From Dysidea avara (Eukaryota > Porifera > Demospongiae > Dictyoceratida > Dysideidae): a stretch of DNA of 64,000 nt. Positions 50,585 through 63,969 of this stretch are shown piece by piece; position 1 is the first letter of the stretch, and each line of letters begins with the position of its first letter. Made by a program: the position numbers and the translations under genes. Below the pieces are notes generated by a model. It did no database searches. It had not been told where the DNA came from and saw only the letters and a list, made by a program, of their open reading frames with translations. The stretch lies in NCBI RefSeq assembly GCF_963678975.1, contig NC_089278.1, positions 15,543,959 to 15,607,958 on the forward strand, read 5' to 3'.

Positions 50585-52726
50585 GGTGACTGACTGGAAA
50601 CAGTTCCTTGCTTTAATGACTCGACTAATGACTATGCACGACTGGCACTCGAGACCGTTTATATAGCTTTTTGTTAGGTAAATATTTATTGCAGTCGCTA
50701 GGCTTGTCTGGTGTTTATTATACATCTACATTCTTCACATAATCGGGAGATGAGGAGTCTGTCGGGTCACTAACACCAGCCAACATCAGCCACTCGATAA
50801 TTGGCGCACGGCCGAAAAGAAACCATAGGAATGATAAGCATGCGACCGCAATATTGTGCCAATAACAACCCTGGAAATACGATCAGCCTGGCAATCGTCA
50901 ATTTTTGTAATAACCACTATAGCTAAGTGGAAGTAGGTATATGGCTTTTAAAAAAGCAAACATTTTTTGTATAGACTGTTCATGTTACAAATCTGCAAGG
51001 TAAACTGAAGAGTTTCACTGTAATAGTTTTTACTAGTGATCATACAGTGACCAAGTATAGCAACATAATCAATGGATGGTCACATGGTCCCTTATAGCTA
51101 TGTTGACTATTATCACAGCTGGCTCTGCTTCTTTGTGACCTGCAGTTGTATGGGTCAGCTAGATATTCCATATAGGTATTTTGACCCTTGTCTTTTGAAA
51201 AGAAATATAATAAAAGAAAATGACTTCTACACAATATAGTCTGGCTATGCATGCAGATTATATTCATGGATGGAATAAACCTGGTAATTTGATTGGTGAA
51301 CTTACTATTCGTAATGGTAGCATCATCAGGTTACATGAATTGTGCATTCATGGTCATCAAAGTATATGGTGTCACGTGAAAAAGCCAATGACAAAAAGAT
51401 TTGAATGCGATTCCTCACATTTGATTAAAAAAACAAAAACACTATGACCAGACACACAATCTGCAATTCATACATACAACAACCCAGAGCAGGTGTGTCT
51501 GCACAACCAAACTGCACCTGGTTGTCAAGGGTAGTCTGGCAGCACCCACCCCTTCACTCTTTTAGAGTAAGGATTTGGTGACCATAACATATGGTATTTG
51601 TGCTACTACCACTATAGTGGCTCTGAGCCAATCAAACCGCAGTACCAGTTTAAATCAGTATTTGTGACGTAAACCATGTAGTTTGCACCATGAATAACAC
51701 AATAAATCATGGTGACTGAATTTGGAATAGTTGGAAAGCAGTTGATACTCTCCGAGCGAGACTCCGAGATACACCTGCCGTAAAGACTTATGTTGACAAG
51801 TCTGAAATTTCATGCTTTCTTTGCAGACCTGAACAGGTAGTATAATATCACATGCAATTTGAATCCACATTTGAATTCCAGTCACACAAGTACTGTATAC
51901 TATAGTCACTAGACCCTACGAAGGGGTGAGCAGTGTCAAGGCTTGTTTATTAGCTCAGAAAACATTAGGTTATGTTGGCTGACAGAAGTTTTACTGTGGA
52001 CGTGTATAACCTGATGTACACATAATGCATGCATTAGAATATTTGTTATTATTCTGTAGTGTGTCAAACATTTGAAGTGATGAGATGAATGATGTGTGAC
52101 TAACCTCTTGACTGTAGCTATTTATCCCATAATGTCAACATGCTTAATTGTTATGATAGCATAAATTAGTTAGTGATGATTAGCAATCACCTCAATTACT
52201 CCAGCACACTGTCCATTTATGTACCAATAAACACTGATACACTATAAATTGATTTCACTTGTTTTCTAATAACATACTTAGTCTAGGGCTTCAAGCCATT
52301 CTAAGAACAAATTATACATTTAAGGAACAAATTTTGACAACCATTCTGAGGGAAACAACATGTAATTAGATTACTACCAGTGACATGCATGCCAGTGGGC
52401 AGACTGGTCACATCACCCCCTACTGTAACACTTTACTACACTTAACACCTACTCTAAATGGTGTAGCTACTTATCATAACTGACAACATTGCATTGTCTG
52501 TAACCATAGTAACTGGTACAAATAATTCACCCCCCACCACTGGAAAGCTACGAAGCCAGACAAGTATGCAAGGGTGGGCCGATGGAATAATTCCAGCAAT
52601 AAATAAACAGTCAATGACACTAGTGGAAGTTGAATGGTAAAAGGACTTGTTGGTTTAATATGATCACATCGAATATACCAATTCACACATTAATGTACAC
52701 CACAACACAAACGTGTCATCCAGTCA
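50585..52726. other. Intergenic, no firm gene
   Basis: A 75-codon plus-strand frame (51220-51447, starting MTSTQYSLAMHADYIHGWN) is open but unrecognised. No repeats of note were seen apart from AT-rich tracts. Confidence 0.35.
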
Positions 52727-55700
52727 TCACTGAGGCATTAAATGTCGAAACATTTTATTAAACTCTCTTCCCAAAATAATCCTCCGGACCTCACTCGTGC
52801 CTGCTCCAATTTCATAGAGTTTAGCATCTCTGAGGAACTTTCCAGTCGGGTAATCATTGATGTAGCCATTTCCACCTGAAGTAATATAATATTACAGCTA
52901 GTTAGGTCATAATTTAATATAAACAGACGAGAAAATAAAAAGTTGGTGGACAATAAAGCATTTCTTACAGTGCGAGAAAAATTCCTACTAAATTAGTTTT
53001 ATAATTATATATAAATTCCCTTTCTGATACATGCACTAGGGACAGGAAATGGATACCATCAAAGGCTTCTGACTTCTGACCTGGCAATAATATTTTTTTG
53101 TTCTGTGTACATTGTATCCATTGAAATAATATTCCATTACTTAATATTAGGGATCATAAAGGATTGTGTTTTCTTGGACATTGACCAGAAGGGAGAAACC
53201 ACTTTCATTATCTTGGCAGTATTACATGGATACAATCAGACCCTTGTGCATTTTTGCATACTGATAGACATAATAATGTTCCTATCATCATGAGCACACA
53301 AAGGTGTTGATTTGTAGGTAACCCATCAACAGGGTTTACTGTCTTGAGTGGATTATTAATGTAGACATGCATGCTACTACCGACTCTCTGGTATGAAAGG
53401 CTGTGTATAATAAACCAAACATAACGAAAACTACGCAAAATCACTGCTTTATTTGTCAGTATTTGGGGTGCATGTTTCATTATACAATGCATAGTCTAAC
53501 ATGTCTGGTGCTACTCTTTGACGCGGAAAACAGAATTTACTAATGATGAATTATCAAAGTAGGGGGACTTCATCTGCATGTTAGTAATTATCCTAATTCT
53601 TTATACCTCAGGACAATAACAGCATACTGAAAAGTGGATTATTTTCAAGCAGTAAACTTTTCGCAAATGTCCTGTTACATTTTTATGAGTTCTGTCAGTT
53701 GTAAAAAATGTCCCCCTTGAATGAATATACAACAATACAATTAAAGTAAATCAGCCAAAAATGTTCCAAAACATTTTTAAAAACCACCTGTCCTTGGCAG
53801 ACACAATGTGTGGTAAATTTACCATGTAATAATATTAGGTGAATAAGGCCAATGTGATTGACTGAGGCTACCCTGAAAGTAATTACCAAGTTATTCTGTC
53901 AACTGATGTCTTGTACCAGAAAGTAAAGCGTATAGTTTTGTTTGATCAATCGTACAGATGACAGCTCAGGTTAGTTACAGTTTTTATTTTAGTTGGTAAC
54001 TTCATTAAGCCTCCAGGCCTCAGAGGAAATTATTCCAGGGGTTGGACAAGACCGGGACTTCGCAAGGCTGGTAAGATTTTACTGTCAATTTCTGATCTTT
54101 TGCACCAGAGAGATGGCTATGTTAGCATTACAGTTTTATCAAGCAGCTATAGGGACCTTTTATGCCAGGTGTGGTTACCAAATAAGTACACATTGGATGA
54201 CTAGATGGGTGGATGCTTCAAATTTTTCTCCAGTGCCTAACTGGTAAAGTAGATAATAACAACAACATTTCCTGGGTAGTTGGAAAAGGCGGATACAGTC
54301 AGACACTGACATGGACATTTTCAAAAAGCGTTTTACATTTATATAACAGTTATTTTTCATAACTAATGCTGTTTTTTACAGCAGAATTCGCTTCCAGACC
54401 CAAGAGTCAATCTTATCATAGCGCTTATCCATATATAAGCACATGTGCAAAGGATACACTAGCACTCGAAAGACCATATAGTGTTGTATACGTGCTCTAG
54501 AAATCTAATTCAGAGTCATAGAGATTAATATAGCATGTCCCAACCTAATCTCGTAGGCCAGGTCCTTGAAATCCTCAACACTTGGTATAAGCGCCTGTGC
54601 CTTATACTAAAAGGCGTAAGATTGTGGATTTGGCCTGCTAAGCTAAGTTGCATGGGGCATACAAGCTAATCTCTACAACAATAACAATAACTATATAACT
54701 CTGCATTAGACTTTAGAGCATGTGTACAACACTATTATGGTCTTTGGCATGCTGTGGAGTGCTGATCTAGTCCTTCGCACGTGCGCTTATAAATGGATAA
54801 GCGTTATGACAAGATTGACACCTGGGTCTGGAAGCAAAGACTGCTGAAAACAGTGTTAGGTATGAAAAATAACTGTTATATAAATGTACATGTAAAAATG
54901 CCTTTTGAAAATGTCCGTGTCCGCATCCGACTGTATCCACCTTTTCCGACTACCCACATTTCCCTACTTAGATGGCCTCCCAAAAGTTGGCTCCAAGTGT
55001 GGCGCTTGGCCGGAATCTGGGTGGCCTGCGGATCAAGTCACGATGGGGGTTGGCTTTTTTCAGCCCTTCTAGGTATTTGTCCCATTTCACTTTAGGATAT
55101 TTAGCTCAAAGATTTTCGATTTCGCTCCTAGGCTATGGGTAAACATCTCGAACAGGCTCTGCCTTCTGTGTACACCCTCCAGTGCCTAACTGGTAAAGTA
55201 GATAATAATAACAATAACAATTACTGTATGTACTGGCACACTCAGAACAAGCTGTCAACTACTAGTTCAGTGGAATTATTATAATATGGCATACATGCAG
55301 AAGGTAGTACAAGATTCTACAAGCCAAGCCTGCACATTCCTGCTGGGCTAGTGTGTCCCCCATTTAGCCTTTACTGGGGTGAAATGTAGAATTCTACTTA
55401 TCATTATCAATGGCTTCATTCTACTGTAACGTATGTTAAAAAATGGACTATAGAACTACATTTTAGAGATGCTGATAGGAATTAAAGTAATAAAAAGCAG
55501 CAACTCAATTTACAATAGCACACATTTAATCCCCCAGTTAAAGTCAGGGAATAATGCACTTTAGTCACTTCTTCTCATTCCAGTGATTCCTCAAAATTAT
55601 GGGTTGCTAAGTCAATGGTAAAAATTGTCACTAATCTAGAATATAATACCCAGTACCTACTTTCTACATCAAATGTGCACCCATGGTAAAATTGGCAATG

Positions 55701-57961
55701 TGTCTAAAGTGTTCACAAGCAAACAGCAAATATAGCAACACATGTGACATACACTTGTACATAACAGGTTACACCCATCACTGGTAGATTATTCTGGGTT
55801 GATAGGAGGACATACTCCCTTACATAACCACATTAATTACCATCATGGGATGGGCACTAATGATGCTGCTCCTACTAACAGTGCCAACTGTATAGGGGAA
55901 AATGGACTATCGGTATGACATGGTATGGACTATTGGTGTGATGTGGTATGGACTAATGGTAAGATGTAGTACGGACTATTGGTGTGATGTGGTATGGACT
56001 ATCGATGTAAAGTGGTATGGACAATCAGTATGATGTGGTATGAAATATTGCATAATGTGATATGGGGTAACTGTGGGAAGGTTCAATTTAAAAACATATG
56101 GTTATAATTACAAAGTGACGATGATAACAAACAAGATAAGTTAGTTAGTTAGCCAAGTCAAAATTTGACAAATCTGTGACATATAGAAAATTTGTTTCCA
56201 TGATTTCATTATAACTAAGAAGGATGCGGTAATGTGTGAATCAACAAATGGACAAGAAACGAAGGCTTTGTACCGACGCTAAATAGGCACACCTCACTCA
56301 CTGCGATGTCTTGTAGTAATACGTGGTCCCTATCAGTGGCTTATTGTTGTTTCCTACATACTATCATCACATCAAAAAAATAAACACAGAAAAAGTCTGT
56401 GATACTTAGAGACTGACCATGTCTGCCAAACCATTCTTCTCTTTAATAGTGTAATTATGAATTAGGGCTGCGAATCAATTATGGTTAATCAGTTGATTGC
56501 TTGATCGATCATTGCAGAGAGCGGTTAATAATTGACAATTTATTGACAATTAATTGGATGAATCACATGATCACCTTGGTGTTCACATGATCACCTTGGT
56601 GTTCTCATCATCTCATGGGTATACTAGACTGCATGAGGTGTAGTACAATACGTACATCACAAATTTATTTTCCCTCCTTGAATCCATGTAGAAACTGGTC
56701 ACTGGGAGGAATACTTGGTACAGATCACAGCTCTACTGTAAATGGCGAATTATGTCCCAAAGGCAGAGAAGGGTTGGCCATGCATCATTAAAGAAAAGTA
56801 CACCCAGTTCAATTCTGACACCACAGTACTGACAAAGCATTCAATGTAAATTTATCCTGAAGCTATTCTTTCAATCGCCCAACACTTTGTGCAGCATTTA
56901 CAAGTGGTACATTATACATACTTCCATGAATGAAATAAATAGGTTCAAAATATAATGGTAACAATTTCAGGCGTCGTGATGGTTGCACAATCATGCATTC
57001 CACTACACCATAGGTGCATGAGGATGGGATCATGAGGATCATGAGGATGCATGACCTACCTCAAAGATTTAGGGACTAAGATATATGACTTAGTATGGCA
57101 GTACTGTTGTGAGGGACTGTTATCACAGGTCATGCAGTAGTTAGTTATTGAACTGACATTGGTGTTGTTATAACAACAAAATTAGGCATAGACTTGCACA
57201 ACTGTACTACACACTACATCACCTAGTGATGTTACTATGACATCTCACTCACCTAAACATTGGATGGCATCCAAGGCAACCTTGGTAGCATTCTCGGCGG
57301 TAAACAATATGGCGGCAGCACAGTCCTTGCCGTAATCTTGATGACCATTATCCACTGCCCTTGCCACATTATACACATAGCTACGACTGACACACAATGT
57401 TGTATACATGTCAGCCATCTTGCCTTGCAACAACTACATGATATTAAGAATTACTAAAGATCATGTGATCCCAGTTACTCACCTGAAAAGTGCCGACTGG
57501 TTGCTCAAACTGTACTCTTTGGTGTACATAAGGGAATGCCACATCAATGGCTGCTTGCATCAGCCCTACTGGAGCAGCAGATAATATCAACCTCTCCAGA
57601 TCAAGCCCACTCATCAACACAGCCGCTCCCTTGTTAACTTGCCCCAGTACATTAGCACCTACACAGAATGACATTACATTATCACCTTTACACAATCACA
57701 GGATGGAATTCACATCATCACTATCTTACTGTGCAGACATAATTGTGATGTGACGGAAGCCAAGCTATAAACGGTAATTGACAAACAATGTCAACTGAAT
57801 GGTACACTAACAAACTGGATGGTGACATATCATATGCCATCATGTTATGCATTATATTACTTGTTAGTGAAATGAACACCATAACCAACACAATAAGATC
57901 ACACATAGTCAAGCAAATCCACACATCCTATATACTAAACCACACACATGCACATACACAC

Positions 57962-58052
<91 letters not shown>

Positions 58053-61000
58053 GCCATATTACATACTTGGTACTCTGCACTGTTCAAACACCAGTTCGCC
58101 AGTGTTTGACCCTCTCATTCCAAGCTTGTCCAGTTTGGGAGATGTAGAAAATCCATCCATACCCTATGGTAACTTGGTAACAAATCTATCCAATTATATA
58201 TCATGCTAACTCGCTCCACAATGAAGGCAGTTATTCCATGCTGGTGGGCAGCCGGATCTGTTTTAGCATATACTATCAGTACATCAGCATCTGGTCCATT
58301 AGTGATCCAGAATTTGGTGCCTTGTAATATGTAGTTATCACCTACATAACGTAAGCACACGCTCACAAGACAGGCGCATTTGTATCCTGATATACAGTTA
58401 CCCCCTACCTAATGTAAATATCAAGGAGGCTGGAAACGTAATAGGCATTTTTGAATTAATTACATTTTTCGAGATGGGTACAGCATTGAAGGAGGGAATG
58501 GTGGCTGGGATACTCATTGCTAACCTTCTTGAGGCAGCCTATTGTTGCTTTCATTCGTCTAGACACACAAGAAAACTCTCTTCTTGTCTCACTAATTTTC
58601 ATGTGATCCCTGAAATAGGAAATAGGGCACATGTCACTACTGTCTGCAGAGTACACATTATCTCAAGTGGGACTCCTCTCTCTTTGCGTTTCTCACTCAT
58701 CAACAAAGACATCACAGCATCCTAGTGAAGATCTCACATCATTTCTTGGTAGCCTAAATCAGTGGTTTATCATGCCATTACCATGTGTTAGTCATATCTC
58801 ATCAGTCAGGAGGTATTCCAGTATCCAAAGGCACTTTTCAACCATTAGGTTCACATGCATGCTTCCAGCCTCCTCTAAAAGAAGGCTATAAAAAGAGTTG
58901 CAGCATGCAGTGTTTATTGGCAGCCAAGAAATGGCTGCAGTTTAAACAACATTACTGGATTGTATTTCAAAAATTCATAGCATTATTGCAGTAATTTCTT
59001 GACTAACTATTAAAGGTTTCTCTCTGTAAGCTCTAAAGGTTCCAGCTAGCTTTGGGCTTATTTCTACTAGCTTTGTAGGTGAGCTTTTAACATGTGTCAT
59101 TTAACATACATTTAGAGTACTTCTAAATATAACTCTTACAACATACTAAGTACAAGAGTTACACATCAATGTGAGAAAAGCGCTGTGCTAAAGAAGGCGG
59201 GATTAAGAGAAGAGGTTCTTATTCTAAAATGTCTGACAGCTTCTCCACTAAAGTGGGTATGACATGCGCATAAAAGCTCTTCTAAGGCCTCTAGAGGCTT
59301 GCTACAAAAAAGAAAGAACATAACATGACCTAGCCATCTCCTTACTCTTTTAGAAAGCACTGAAGCAAGTGGTAATAGAACAGCATGTCTGCGATCATTA
59401 GCACATACATCAAAACAAAATGCCAAACACTACTTCTCGGCTACTGTAGTAGTTAGTACACATCGGTGATGCTGCTCACAGCCTCTGACCCCAAATTGTT
59501 GAAACTCCACAAAGAAATTTGTTTGTAACATAGACCCATCATAATTTGGTAAAAGCATCAGTCTTTACAATACTCACATAATTGAGCCACTTAAAATTCA
59601 GTAGGGATCTTAAGTCGTGAAACAAGGGAGGTCAACTATACCTGAAGATATACATACTCGTGGACATTTGATCCCTAATTTTTTATTCCTAATAAACTCC
59701 TTGCACTTGTTTGTTTACTGTTCATTGACTGGTGCTGCGCATACAGAAAGAATGGTGCTAGAGATGTGATAAATATATTTTGCATCTGAGCACATGCCCC
59801 AACTATAAACTACTGAAAGTGAAGTGGCCACTACACTACATTTTCAGCTATGCTCGGTAAAAAACGTTACAAATGAAGAACATTACAAAAAGTGCCTCTG
59901 CAAATAATCCAGTCAGTACAGAAAATATGAAAGATTCTCGTTATACATGTGATATCAAGTCAGCACAGGGAAGCCATTATGCGCTACCACAAATCGATAC
60001 TTGTGCTGTCAGTGAAAAGTTATAGGACACAAAGGAGGACAAAGGTAAGTCCATGATATGTGGTATTGTACATATTGCAGCATGCCAGGTTCCCTATAGA
60101 CCCTTAACTAGCAAGACTAAATAAATCATAGCATGTTAAAATTCAAAAATATGTCAGTACACTCCACTGAATAGCAACGTCTGTTTTAAAGGAAAACAGT
60201 AATACATATTACACAGCTGATGTGTTAGCTGAATTCTTAGAAATACAACTTGTTCAACATATCAAACATTCTCTAGCTGTACAGGATAGTTCTAATAAAA
60301 CACACACACTACCTACTATCATACAGTATGGCAGTATTGTATAGTACGAATCCCCAGAAAAAAAAATCTGCCATTACAAATCATGTAGTACTGTATGTTA
60401 GGGATCATGAAGAGCTAGCCAAAATTATCACCCTAAAACCAGTCTCAATTTCCATTCAATGACAGCCTGACAGCATCGGTGAGGGACAGCCAAGCACAAA
60501 AAAATGTCTTCACACCAACCCCAAACCCTTCCAAAAAGTTTCTATGGAATTTAAAGACCAACTAACTAACTAGCCAAGCATAACTCAATAACTATGGGCT
60601 TGATTTCTTCGCTGTTCGACGTTGCTTTGTCCCGAGATGTGCCTTTTCACCAAGCGCAGTACGTACAATACACACATCATGGACTTGACTCTGTCCTCCT
60701 TTGTGTTCCAGTTCTTTTCGCTGACAATGTATGCAAGGTGTCAATCCGCAATAGCATGACGTGGCTTACTTATGCCACCAGTCTAGTTGGTCAAGTTTGA
60801 ACCTGACTACTTTTGTAAAAATGTGACTGGATTTTGGAAAAACGATCCACATCGCACATTAGAAGTTTTGAGATAAACGGTTTTAAAGAATTCAAGCCAG
60901 CATATCTCTCCAGGGATAGCAAGCATGCATATGAAATTCACACTAAAGATACATCAATCTGTTACCTTTCAGACCACTTCCAGTACTTGTAGTTGCTTGT

Positions 61001-63244
61001 AGAGTTTCCCACCAAATAAGATAGAAAATCTGAGCAGTTGGACGAGCAAAGTAGTATCACGAGTGCTCACAAAGGGGTGGTGGGGTGGGCAAGGGTTAGA
61101 CCTCAAAATGGAGGCAGACCACGATTGGAGTTCAGAGACGAGATTACAGGGCTGTGCTGGCTCCTTAGTGGTTGATATGTAGCAAAATCCACAGAAAAAA
61201 TGTCTTGCCAGCATTATCAGGCTGTCCACTGATGCTTGCCAGGCCAGGTCCTTCACAAGGCCAAAAACCGCCATTCAGGCTCTACACCCCCCCCCCCCCC
61301 CCCCCCCAGAAAAGACGTCTGTTGAAACCAGCCTCTAGTAGTTTGAGTAGTACTGAGTGTCAAAACTACTAGTACGATAGTGTAGCTATCCACTGGTGGT
61401 GTTAGTTTGATTTTGACTGATGTGCGATTTGGATCGGTTTTGTAAAATCTGGTCACAAATTGAGATACAGTACTCTAATAGAGCAGTCAGTTACTTTCTT
61501 TTTCTGATTTGATTATTAAATATACACTGTATGTACCTCCAGATTCATTCTTAAACTGAAAATTTGGGGGAGGCAGACCCCCTTAGCCGGAGAATGCTAT
61601 GCATACTGTGTATGCTCTTTACACTTCATCTTACAAAGCACCCACTGCAAAATGTCAGCTTTAGAATTTGTTGCTCTGGTTCTGATACTAACATACCTTC
61701 ACAGTTTTAGTACATCTAACATCAAAGTTAGTCTTAGCATCAGTATTAATGCCATAATAAATTCGCCAGAACAGTCTGCCTGTCAGCCTGTCTGATGACC
61801 ACATATACAGCCGCAAGGCTAGAGACAAAACAACACTTTGTACAACCACCATTTTATGCCACAATAACAAACTAACATGTGCCAACCTCTGAAATCTTAC
61901 TAGTTGTCATCATTATGCAAGGAAACCATATCTAGACATTATTTTTCATATCAATTTCTTTACAAGTATGTACATAGATGCAGCACTTACACTACTGTAA
62001 GAGGCTAGCTACACTTATAATGATCAGTTCACTACAGAAAATGATCAGTTCACTACAGAAAATGATCAGTTCACTACAGAAAATGATCAGTTCACTACAG
62101 AAAATGATCAGTTCACTACAGAAAACAAAAGTAAAACAACCATGCCCCTTAATTATCTATCACATTGATAGGATACCTATACCAGATGCTTTCAGGAGCA
62201 AGATAGAGATACTCTAACAAAACAGTTACCCTAATACAACAGCCATGAACGATATTCTAATAGAACAGTCAAACACGTATATCATAGTTATGATAAAAAG
62301 TAAACAATCGTTGTACTCAAATTAAGTGGAATACAAGCAATAAAGTAGTGAAACAAGAGGTATGAATGATATAACTATATTTGGCATTGAACAAATAATA
62401 CAATGTCAATTTAGGGGTTTCTTCATTGTTAATATCTCTAGTAATATCACTAATAACAACCACAAATAACAGACTATTCTATCACTAACCATCTTTAGTA
62501 GCTGACAGTTTCATTGACATTACATCTGACCCACTACCAGCTTCACTCATGGCTAGTGCCCCTATTAGTTCTCCACTGATCAACTAGTCAAAACAGTAGT
62601 AACACATGTACATCAATTATTTACTGTACCTTGGGAAGGTACTTTTCCTTTTGCTTTTCATTGCCATTCCTAACAATTTGGTTAACACACAAGTTAGAGT
62701 GTGCACCGTAGCTTAAGGCAACAGCTCCACACGCTCTACTCATTTCTTCACCCACAATACAGTGTTCAAGGTAGCCCATTTGTGTGCCACCATATTTCTC
62801 TACAGATATACAATTTCATGACTTTACTCTAGTAACATTTACCAACCAACCCGGGGCAGTTATCCCTAATAGTCCCATGTCTCCTAACTGTCTCCAGAAC
62901 GCCTGTAAACAGTACAATTAGTCACGTGCCCATTGTAAAATACCCACACCCTCATTTGGGGAAAATCATTAGTACGATCAATTTCCGCTGCTAATGGCTC
63001 CAGTTCCTTATCACAGAATTTCCTCACACTTTCTCGTAACTATAATAATGTCGATACTAATAAACTACACGAAGAGAAACACTATTACTTCTTGCTGAGT
63101 CTCGTTCAATCCACTAATACGGTCATCCACTGGAACAGGGTCGGTGAACACGCTTCTTTCTCCTAACCCCAAGGCTGGTCTGACCCATAGCCTGGGACCT
63201 CGCCTGGGACAATGACTTTTTAATAACGACACTAACCTGGCCAT
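52727..63244 (-). CDS. IVD: Isovaleryl-CoA dehydrogenase, mitochondrial, complete
   Basis: FAD enzyme of leucine breakdown: isovaleryl-CoA to 3-methylcrotonyl-CoA in the mitochondrial matrix, with electrons passed to ETF. Ten exons: 63089-63244, 62950-63039, 62851-62902, 62630-62799, 62490-62583, 58211-58341, 58067-58163, 57483-57658, 57253-57433 and 52727-52875. They total 1296 nt, 431 residues, close to the human enzyme. The N-terminus [20 protein letters not shown] is a basic, acid-free mitochondrial presequence. Landmarks: [90 protein letters not shown] and [20 protein letters not shown]. The E of LDLERL (about residue 285) corresponds to the IVD-specific catalytic base. Introns 5 and 9 exceed 4 kb and are repeat-filled. 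The product ends RHLMPQ. Confidence 0.96.
52876..57252. other. IVD intron 9 (4.4 kb) with fold-back element
   Basis: The main content is a large inverted repeat at about 54265-54957, a degenerate tandem of GGTATGGACTATTGGTGTGA-like units (55900-56060) and a relic starting TAGGGCTGCGAATCAATTA (56463), reminiscent of hAT ends. No additional exon is seen. Confidence 0.6.
54265..54957. mobile_element. Fold-back element with about 190-bp inverted arms
   Basis: The left arm contains GGGTAGTTGGAAAAGGCGGA, CAGACCCAAGAGTCAATCTT and AGCGCTTATCCATATATAAG. The right arm contains the inverses in mirrored order (AAATGGATAAGCGTTATGAC, AAGATTGACACCTGGGTCTG, CACCTTTTCCGACTACCCA). The central spacer is about 310 bp. 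The sequence CCAGTGCCTAACTGGTAAAG occurs just outside the left arm (54231) and again at about 55180. Confidence 0.75.
57971..58050. repeat. (CA)n microsatellite in IVD intron 7
   Basis: Forty CA units on the plus strand, which are GT on the IVD sense strand. The tract begins 16 nt after the exon 7 donor. Confidence 0.95.
58342..62489. other. IVD intron 5 (4.1 kb)
   Basis: It contains a copy of the AAGAAATGGCT repeat (about 58860-58950), a relic of the ACCCCAAACCCTTCCAA / TTCTTCGCTGTTCGACGTTG family (60440-60800), a poly(C) run (61288-61307), a 21-bp tandem array (62020-62125), three CTCTAATAGA-type motifs and a MITE family A fragment (62290-62410). No exon is supported. Confidence 0.6.
62020..62125. 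repeat. 21-bp tandem repeat (AAAATGATCAGTTCACTACAG), five copies
   Basis: Five perfect consecutive units lie in IVD intron 5. The short open frame here (repeating KMISSLQ) is a product of the repeat. Confidence 0.9.
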
Positions 63245-63398
63245 TGTACAATTGTACCTTATAGTCACGTGCCAACGCTGTATTTCGTCATAATTTTATT
63301 TGCGCGCGTTGTTTGTAAAGAGAGGGCGTGTAGGTTGTTTCTTGTTGCGCTGCAACTCGAAGGGTTATAACTTCATGTAGTAACTTGTCAAAGCAGTC
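63245..63398. promoter_or_regulatory. Bidirectional promoter, IVD and a secreted-protein gene
   Basis: Only 154 bp separate the two opposed start codons. The segment includes CACGTG (about 63266) and a GCGCGC run (63302-63307). Both promoters must be contained here or overlap the coding starts. Confidence 0.6.
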
Positions 63399-63969
63399 AT
63401 GAGAAGAAAGGTAACATTTCCTGTCATATAGTGTCTTTGTATGCTGTTTTGTACGAGGTTTCGTACGAAACACCATGCCCCACCCAACACTGCACTGTAA
63501 ACATTTCTATTACTACACTTGATTAACCAATTTTCTTTTATTTCTAGGGGCTGGTGAGTGTCACAGTTATTCTCTTCCTGGGAGTATTCGGTGTTGGTGT
63601 TAGTGGACAAGGTAGCTACTATAGTCTTAGTACAGTGGAACCTCTCTATTAAGGACATTTTGGGACCCAGAATTTTTGGCCATATTTTGCTGTAATATAC
63701 TAAGAGGTAAAAAGTATATTAACCAGACCTGTTGAGATCAAAATTTTTATCCTTATTATGGAGGTTGTTTCTGTTGTGTCCTTAATTCGGGGAGTTTGTT
63801 AAGAGAGGTTCCGTTCCACTGTGCATCCATAGATTCCCTATACCCTAGGGAGTATATAATCTATGGTATATCAGGGTTGTAGGGTTGATATGCAACACAG
63901 CTTTAGAGAATTTAATTGTTTGTTTCCATCTTTTGGTTACATCATTGGTGGCAAGAGACACCCTTTGTA

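Noticed and set aside
51220-51447. 75-codon frame MTSTQYSLAMHADYIHGWN...
   Set aside because: No recognised family, no neighbouring exons and no conserved features; not enough to call a gene.
59166-59426. 86-codon frame [19 protein letters not shown]...
   Set aside because: Located in repeat-rich IVD intron 5; possibly a decayed transposon fragment, but no motif could be identified.
61978-62217. 79-codon frame with KMISSLQ repeats
   Set aside because: Produced by the 21-bp tandem array inside IVD intron 5, with no splice sites or family similarity.
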